Source of the DNA: Chrysochromulina parva
Taxonomy: Eukaryota; Haptophyta; Prymnesiales; Chrysochromulinaceae
NCBI GenBank assembly: GCA_002887195.1
Contig: PJAB01000240.1
Span: 1 to 32,585, forward strand
DNA: 32,585 nt
Reading direction: 5' to 3'
Shown here in pieces: positions 28,547 to 32,585 of this stretch. The position numbers and the translations under genes are program-made. Below the pieces are notes generated by a model. The model was not told where the DNA came from. It searched no databases and saw only the letters and a program-made list of their open reading frames with translations. Each line of letters opens with the position of its first letter. Position 1 is the first letter of the stretch.

Positions 28547-30468
28547 ATGTTGGCGCGCCAGCAGCTCAAGAAGCCGCCAGGTTTTCTGCAGGAGCTGCAG
28601 CTGTCACCGCGCCGGCCGCACCCGCGTGCGGGGCTGCCGATGCTTGAGTCGGTCGAGGGCGTGCAGAGTCCGAGGACGTGGCTGCCGACCTCGCCTCGTG
28701 GCCGCGTGCACGTCAGATCGCTCGTGCTCGACGAGCCGGCGGGGCCGCCAGCCGAGCCGGCCGTGCCTGCGGCGCATGCATTGGCCTCCTCGCCCCAACC
28801 CATCAAGGCGTCTGTCTTCGCCTCCGCGACGCCCATCGAGCTCTCCAAGGCGCACGCGCGCGCGCTCTCGTCCCCATCATCGGGCGACGACGAGTCGACC
28901 GAGGCGACCGACAAGAGGCAGCGGCTGCGGCTGCTCGACGACATGCGCTGGATCCTATTCAACAAGACGGACGTGTACCAGCCGCGCGAGATGCCCTCAG
29001 CGCTCTCGCCCGAGCAACTCGCCGACGTCGTCGACACCCTCTCGCGCGTGCACCTCTTCCGACGGTTGAGCGACCAGCAGCTGTCGGAGCTGCGCCGGCT
29101 AGGCAAGCATCGGCTCTACCCTCGGTACTAGAGCCTCTGAGAGCCTCTGAGAGCCTCTGAGTGCCTCTGTGTGCCTCTGAGTGCCTCTGAGTGCCTCTGA
29201 GTGCCTCCCTGAGTGCCTCTGAGTGCCACTCTGATTGCCTTTGAGTGCCTCTGAGTGCCTCTGATTGCATATGATTGCCTCCCTCATCAGGTACTCTCGG
29301 ATCTTGCGTGAAGGCACGCGCTCCACGTCACTCTTCGTGCTGCTGAGCGGGCACATCGCCGTGTACAACGCCAAGAGCGGCGAGACGCCCACGAGCTTGG
29401 GGCGCGGCGCCCTCTGTGACGAAGCCTGCCTCGTGGCCGAGGTCGCGCGAGAAACGTCCGTGAGCGCGATCACCCCATGCCACGTGCTCGTCCTCGAGCG
29501 GAGCGCGCTCGTGTGGAATGCGCCGACGGAGCTCGATCCACGGCGCGTGCTGCGTGCGCCTCCGATGGCCGCGCTCACGACGACGCCCGAGTTCCACGAG
29601 CTGCGCATCTCCGTGATTGCGGGCATGCTCGAGGCGCTCGCATTCTTCCGCAGCCTGACGCACGGCCGTCGCGCGGCGGTGGCGGCGCTCCTCGAGGTGG
29701 CGACGTACGTGGTGGGCGAGGTCGTCTTTGAGCAGGCACGCGTCCCTTGATTGGCCTTGATTGCCCTTGATTGGCCTTGATGGCCCTTGATTGAACCTGA
29801 TTGACCCTGATTGACATTGATTTTGACACTGATGGAGAGGTCGTCTTTGGCAGGGTGACGCGACCGAGATGGCCATGTACCTCGTGACCGAAGGGCAGGT
29901 CGAGCTGAGCCAGGGAGCGTTAGGGCGCGACATGAATGGTAATGCACGCCCCGCCATCGTGCTCGCCCGCGTCGATCCCGCCTCCGAGCGCCCTTGGTTT
30001 GGCGAGCTGCAGCTCTTTATGAGGCTACCCCGGCACAGCACGGCGACGGTGCTCCAGCCCGCACGCCTGCTCAGGCTCAGCCCCAACCACTTTGAGGAAT
30101 TCCTCGAGCTCCTGCCGGACTTTCGCACCTTTCTGAACCGCTCGACGCGCTCGTCAGCCGCGCACGCGATCTCGAACCGTGAGATGACTCTCGAGCAGAG
30201 CCGCGCTGACGAAGCGCGGAATCGGATGCAGTCGACCGTGTCGGTCGTCTGGCAGTCCGGCGCGCGCCTCGGCACCAACGCCGTCCTGGGCGCCAGTGGG
30301 GCCGCCGAACGCTCGGCGTTTGCGGAGCGGTGGGAGCGCCTCGTGACAGCGATGCTCGCGCGGGCGGGCGACTCGGACTACACGAAGGCGATGGCGACCG
30401 TCTCGTTCAAGACGACGGACTACATACCGCACGGCCAGCGCCCGTCGAGGGACGTGGCGAGCGCATGA
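28547..30468 (+). CDS. Protein with two cyclic-nucleotide-binding-like domains (3 exons)
   Basis: Exons 28547-29124, 29291-29735, 29854-30468 give about 545 residues, stop TGA 30466-30468; an in-frame ATG at 28445 is an alternative start. The first domain (from about codon 28985) has VHLFRRLSDQQLSEL, then FVLLSGHIAVY, the CNBD beta-roll pattern, but its phosphate-binding cassette is poor. The second has FFRSLTHGRR, then VVFEQGD across the exon 2/3 junction, MYLVTEGQVEL, and FGELQLFMRLPR (from 29998), retaining the cassette Gly-Glu and Arg, so cAMP/cGMP binding is plausible there. The layout recalls PKA regulatory subunits, but no inhibitor motif is evident in the Ser/Pro-rich N-terminus. No transmembrane channel or kinase domain is present. 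The ligand and partner are unknown. Intron 2 has a GC donor. Confidence 0.8.
29125..29290 (+). repeat. CNBD gene intron 1 with GAGTGCCTCT 10-bp array
   Basis: A 166-bp intron made of GAGCCTCTGA / GAGTGCCTCT words at mainly 10-bp spacing (about 29130-29260), ending TTGCCTCCCTCATCAG. The start GTACT is shared with the next exon start GTACTCTCGG. Confidence 0.85.
29736..29853 (+). repeat. CNBD gene GC-AG intron 2 inside a direct repeat of about 28 bp
   Basis: A 118-bp intron. The junction block GAGGTCGTCTTTGAGCAG|GCACGCGTCC (29718-29745) recurs in drifted form at the 3' junction (from 29837: GAGGTCGTCTTTGGCAG|GGTGACGCG). Repeat similarity extends to both sides of the splice point. The body is TTGATTGGCC/TTGATTGCCC at about 10-bp spacing. 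Splicing yields VVFEQGDATE, the expected CNBD sequence. Confidence 0.85.
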
Positions 30469-31182
30469 CGCGCCGTTTCGGCGCGTGCGGCCGCTCCCCG
30501 CGCATCTCGGCGCATCTCGGCGCATCTCGGCGCACGAAACGCTGACGAAACGTGATCGGAAAAGGTGCTGCCTGGTGGGCAGTACTACGAATGGGAGTCA
30601 AGCGGTTTTGAGCACAAGAAAGAAGAAACCCCCCAAATTGATCATTGTCCTATCCGCACCGCGGTACCTCGTCACCCGGGAGACCGTCTGACGGTGATGG
30701 AAATGGGCTAAATCCAAATGTGGCGAAATCGACGTGCGTGCGGTCGACGGTACACGCGGTAGACGACCCCGCCTCGCGGACACGACATATCCGCTCACAC
30801 CACAGTCGGTGCACAGGAGGACAGCTCTGCCTCTGGGGACATATGTAAATATCGGCACGGCATGGAGCAGCGCGTACTCATCTATGCCGTATGTAGACCA
30901 TGTGGTGGCCGGTGTATTTGAACGGCTCCTGCACGTGCGACTCCGCGGGTCGGCTCGGCTTAACGGACCGGTAGCGGTACCCCCCCGACGCGAGTGCGAA
31001 GATGCGTCGATGGAGGTGTGCGTGGAACCGTGGATCACGTCCGGTCGTAGTCGTTATGGGTTATGGCGCATGCATTTTTTCGTCGGCACCATGGTCGGCA
31101 CACGCCCGGCACCGACCGCCACCACAGAGCTCAGAGTTTACCGGAGTACAGCGCAACCGAATTGTGGAGCGGAGCGGAGCGA
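30469..31182. other. Intergenic region between convergent genes
   Basis: 714 bp between the CNBD gene stop and the deaminase-like gene stop. It has three GCATCTCGGC 10-bp repeats (about 30502-30534) and an AT-richer patch with AAGAAAGAAGAAACC near 30617. No gene or RNA structure is recognised. Confidence 0.45.
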
Positions 31183-32585
31183 TCATCGCAGCGGGCTCTC
31201 CCGGAGCGAGCGCAGGAAGGTGGACAGCACGCCGTCGAGCTTGGCCCGGAGCTCCACGTGCACACGCGAGAAGGCCGAGCCCCGCTGGCCACGCGTCGCG
31301 TACCTGTGGGGAAAGGGCGCCGTGGTGAGCACGTGCATGCATATATGATCGTGGAGGTGGTTCAGCTGGCCACGCGTCTCGTACGCCTCGGCCACGGCCG
31401 GGTCGCACAGGGTCGCCAGGTAGGCCCAGTCCTTCTCGTCTGTCGCGCGCATCGTCACTCCGGGCGCATTGGCTACCAACAGTAGGATGCCCTGCCGTGC
31501 CGAGGCGGCGTCGGCGCAGTAAGCCGAGCTTCGAACGCAATCGTCGGGCGCCCTCTCGATCATCAGGTCCTCCGTCCACATGGCCTTATAGAGGTCGGCG
31601 ACCACGAGCTCAAGCGAGATTGCATGCTCGCGCATCTCGGCCTCATAAAAGGCGCGAAGGCGCTCCGAACAGCTCGTCGGGTGACCTTGGTCCTTACGCC
31701 TCGCGGCGAGCTCGAGCTGCTTGCGTGCGTCCTCGGGCGTCTTCGCCTCGGGCAGCCGACCACCTGAGTGGTGGCAGGGCTGATAGCTCATGTAGAGCCG
31801 AAGGATGCGTGCACGATCGCCACCAGCGTCCGACCCCCCCCGAAGCAGCGCAAGCAGCTGGGGATCCGCGAGCATGAACTCCTCGGCATGCACGTTCCAC
31901 TCGGAGCGCCCGCGGAAGCAGTTGGCGTACCTGTGGGGAAGGGCGCCGTGGTGAGCACTTGGATGCCATATGGAGTTACCGCGGAAGCAGTTGGCGTACC
32001 TGGCGACGTACAGGTCAGCGCCGTTCTGGGCACCGAGCACGCGCGCCACGATGGTCACCTGTGCTTTGGTGCACTTGTCGCGCGTATCGACCTTGCCCCA
32101 TCGAGGAGCCCCCCCCGGCCCGTCGCGCCGGCCGCGCTCGCCCCTCCTGTCGCCCTTGGCATACCGTGCGACGTCGCCGGCCTCGGCGGCCGGCATCTGG
32201 AGCGCATCTCCGGGGATCTCTAGCGCATCTCCCGCCGCGTTGAGCGGCTGGCCGAGGCACAAGGACACGTCCGCTTCCCATTGGTTCGCGTGATAAAAGG
32301 CACGGCAGAATTGGGACAGGTCGCCCAATAAGCTGCGGTATCCATGGGGGAGGCTGGTGCACGTGACAGCATGGGGCGGGGCGTACGTGGTAAACCCTTG
32401 AAACGAGGCGTGGGCTGGGCGCTGGCACTGGCAGCGCGTCCCGGGGCCACTGCCGAGCCCGCCAAGCCTGTCGCCGCCGCCCTGCCTGTCGCCGCCGCCC
32501 TGCCTGTCGCCGCCGCCCTGCCTGTCGCCGCCGCCCTGCCTGTCGCCGCCGCCCTGCCTGTCGCCGCCGCCCTGCCTGTCGCCGC
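31183..32585 (-). CDS. AID/APOBEC-like zinc-dependent deaminase, 5' end beyond the window
   Basis: Exons (minus): beyond 32585 to 32000, 31930-31385, 31303-31183; stop TGA 31185-31183. The frame is open to the right edge with no in-frame ATG before the conserved region, so the start lies outside. Deaminase signature: WNVHAEEF (HAE codons 31890-31882), then LRLYMSYQPC (Pro-Cys codons 31779-31774), and a second Cys in TSCSERL (31671-31669). The following ISLELVVADLY resembles the 'v-L-i-f-v-A-R-L-Y' strand of AID/APOBEC enzymes, and GVTMRATDEKDW resembles the next segment. The two Cys ligands are separated by 34 residues instead of the usual two to four, an unusual insert if both bind zinc. Cytidine/nucleic-acid deamination is inferred. 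At the edge the frame encodes GGGDRQ repeats. Two family A introns interrupt the gene. Confidence 0.6.
   Translation of the reverse strand, partial: GDRQGGGDRQGGGDRQGGGDRQGGGDRQGGGDRQGGGDRLGGLGSGPGTRCQCQRPAHASFQGFTTYAPPHAVTCTSLPHGYRSLLGDLSQFCRAFYHANQWEADVSLCLGQPLNAAGDALEIPGDALQMPAAEAGDVARYAKGDRRGERGRRDGPGGAPRWGKVDTRDKCTKAQVTIVARVLGAQNGADLYVARYANCFRGNSIWHPSAHHGALPHRYANCFRGRSEWNVHAEEFMLADPQLLALLRGGSDAGGDRARILRLYMSYQPCHHSGGRLPEAKTPEDARKQLELAARRKDQGHPTSCSERLRAFYEAEMREHAISLELVVADLYKAMWTEDLMIERAPDDCVRSSAYCADAASARQGILLLVANAPGVTMRATDEKDWAYLATLCDPAVAEAYETRGQLNHLHDHICMHVLTTAPFPHRYATRGQRGSAFSRVHVELRAKLDGVLSTFLRSLRESPLR
31304..31384 (-). mobile_element. Family A introner in the deaminase-like gene (3' intron)
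   Basis: An 81-bp intron. Its first 20 bases (31384-31365) match the next exon start (31303-31284) with one mismatch (GTACGAGACGCG against GTACGCGACGCG). The body has TGCATGCACGTGCTCACC, ACGGCGCC, then CTTTCCCCACAG. Length is 3n and the frame stays open. Confidence 0.85.
31931..31999 (-). mobile_element. Family A introner in the deaminase-like gene (5' intron)
   Basis: A 69-bp intron. Its first 21 bases (31999-31979, starting GTACGCCAACTGC) are identical to the next exon start (31930-31910). The body has GGCATCCAAGTGCTCACC, ACGGCGCC, then CTTCCCCACAG. Length is 3n and the frame stays open, so read-through would duplicate YANCFRG. Confidence 0.85.
32467..32585 (-). repeat. 18-bp minisatellite coding GGGDRQ at the window edge
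   Basis: More than six near-perfect 18-bp units (plus strand CCTGTCGCCGCCGCC plus CTG) run to the right edge. In the deaminase frame on the minus strand they read (G-G-G-D-R-Q)n. Since the array is cut by the edge, its length and the true gene start are unknown. Confidence 0.8.

Noticed and set aside
14276..31999. Family A introns as ordinary transposons with terminal inverted repeats
   Set aside because: The non-duplicated part is only about 40 bp and no inverted termini or coding capacity are visible; a transposase acting in trans remains possible but is not shown here.

Overview
This window is high-GC nuclear DNA from a eukaryote, most likely a microalga such as a haptophyte, pelagophyte or a similar lineage with a secondary plastid. 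The evidence is: spliced genes with GT-AG and a few GC-AG introns; a kinesin, a FOP-like centriolar protein and an ASCC3-type helicase; a DEAD-box helicase with a signal-like leader; and long Ala/Gly/Pro low-complexity tracts. The sequence alone does not fix the species. No rRNA, tRNA, CRISPR array or bacterial-type operon was seen.

Layout. 1-286 (+) is the 3' end of an unknown gene. 1075-6995 (-) is a six-exon kinesin with Sfi1-like Trp repeats in its tail. 7055-7993 (+) is a kinesin-light-chain-like TPR gene, head to head with the kinesin. 8684-10260 (-) is an SLC35F-like transporter with one intron. 10414-12432 (+) is a FOP/CEP43-like LisH protein. 12935-13381 (-) is a small single-pass membrane protein. 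13646-15817 (-) is a three-exon DEAD-box RNA helicase, possibly organellar. 15818-17959 has no recognisable gene. 17960-27686 (+) is a 21-exon ASCC3/Slh1-type Ski2-like tandem helicase of about 2281 residues. 28547-30468 (+) is a protein with two cyclic-nucleotide-binding-like domains. 31183 to beyond 32585 (-) is the 3' part of a gene with an AID/APOBEC-like zinc deaminase signature.

The most unusual signal is in the introns. In most of them the 5' end of the intron is a copy of the first bases of the next exon, and/or the 3' end copies the end of the previous exon. The intron therefore lies inside a direct repeat of about 10-45 bp, and splicing at equivalent positions restores the ancestral exon. 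Two body types recur. Family A has a body of about 38-50 bp with the shared core GCAAGTGCTCACCAC and sits in five introns of three unrelated genes. Family B consists of arrays, often with exact 10-bp period, built on TGATTGCC/TGATGACC and usually ending CTCATCAG. This looks like active intron gain by very small introner-type elements or by exon-boundary tandem duplication. The conserved ASCC3 protein is an internal ruler: the exon copy keeps the conserved residues and the intron copy drifts.

No shared pathway links all the genes. Kinesin, TPR protein and FOP-like protein would fit a cilium/centriole/microtubule theme, but this is inference from gene identity only.
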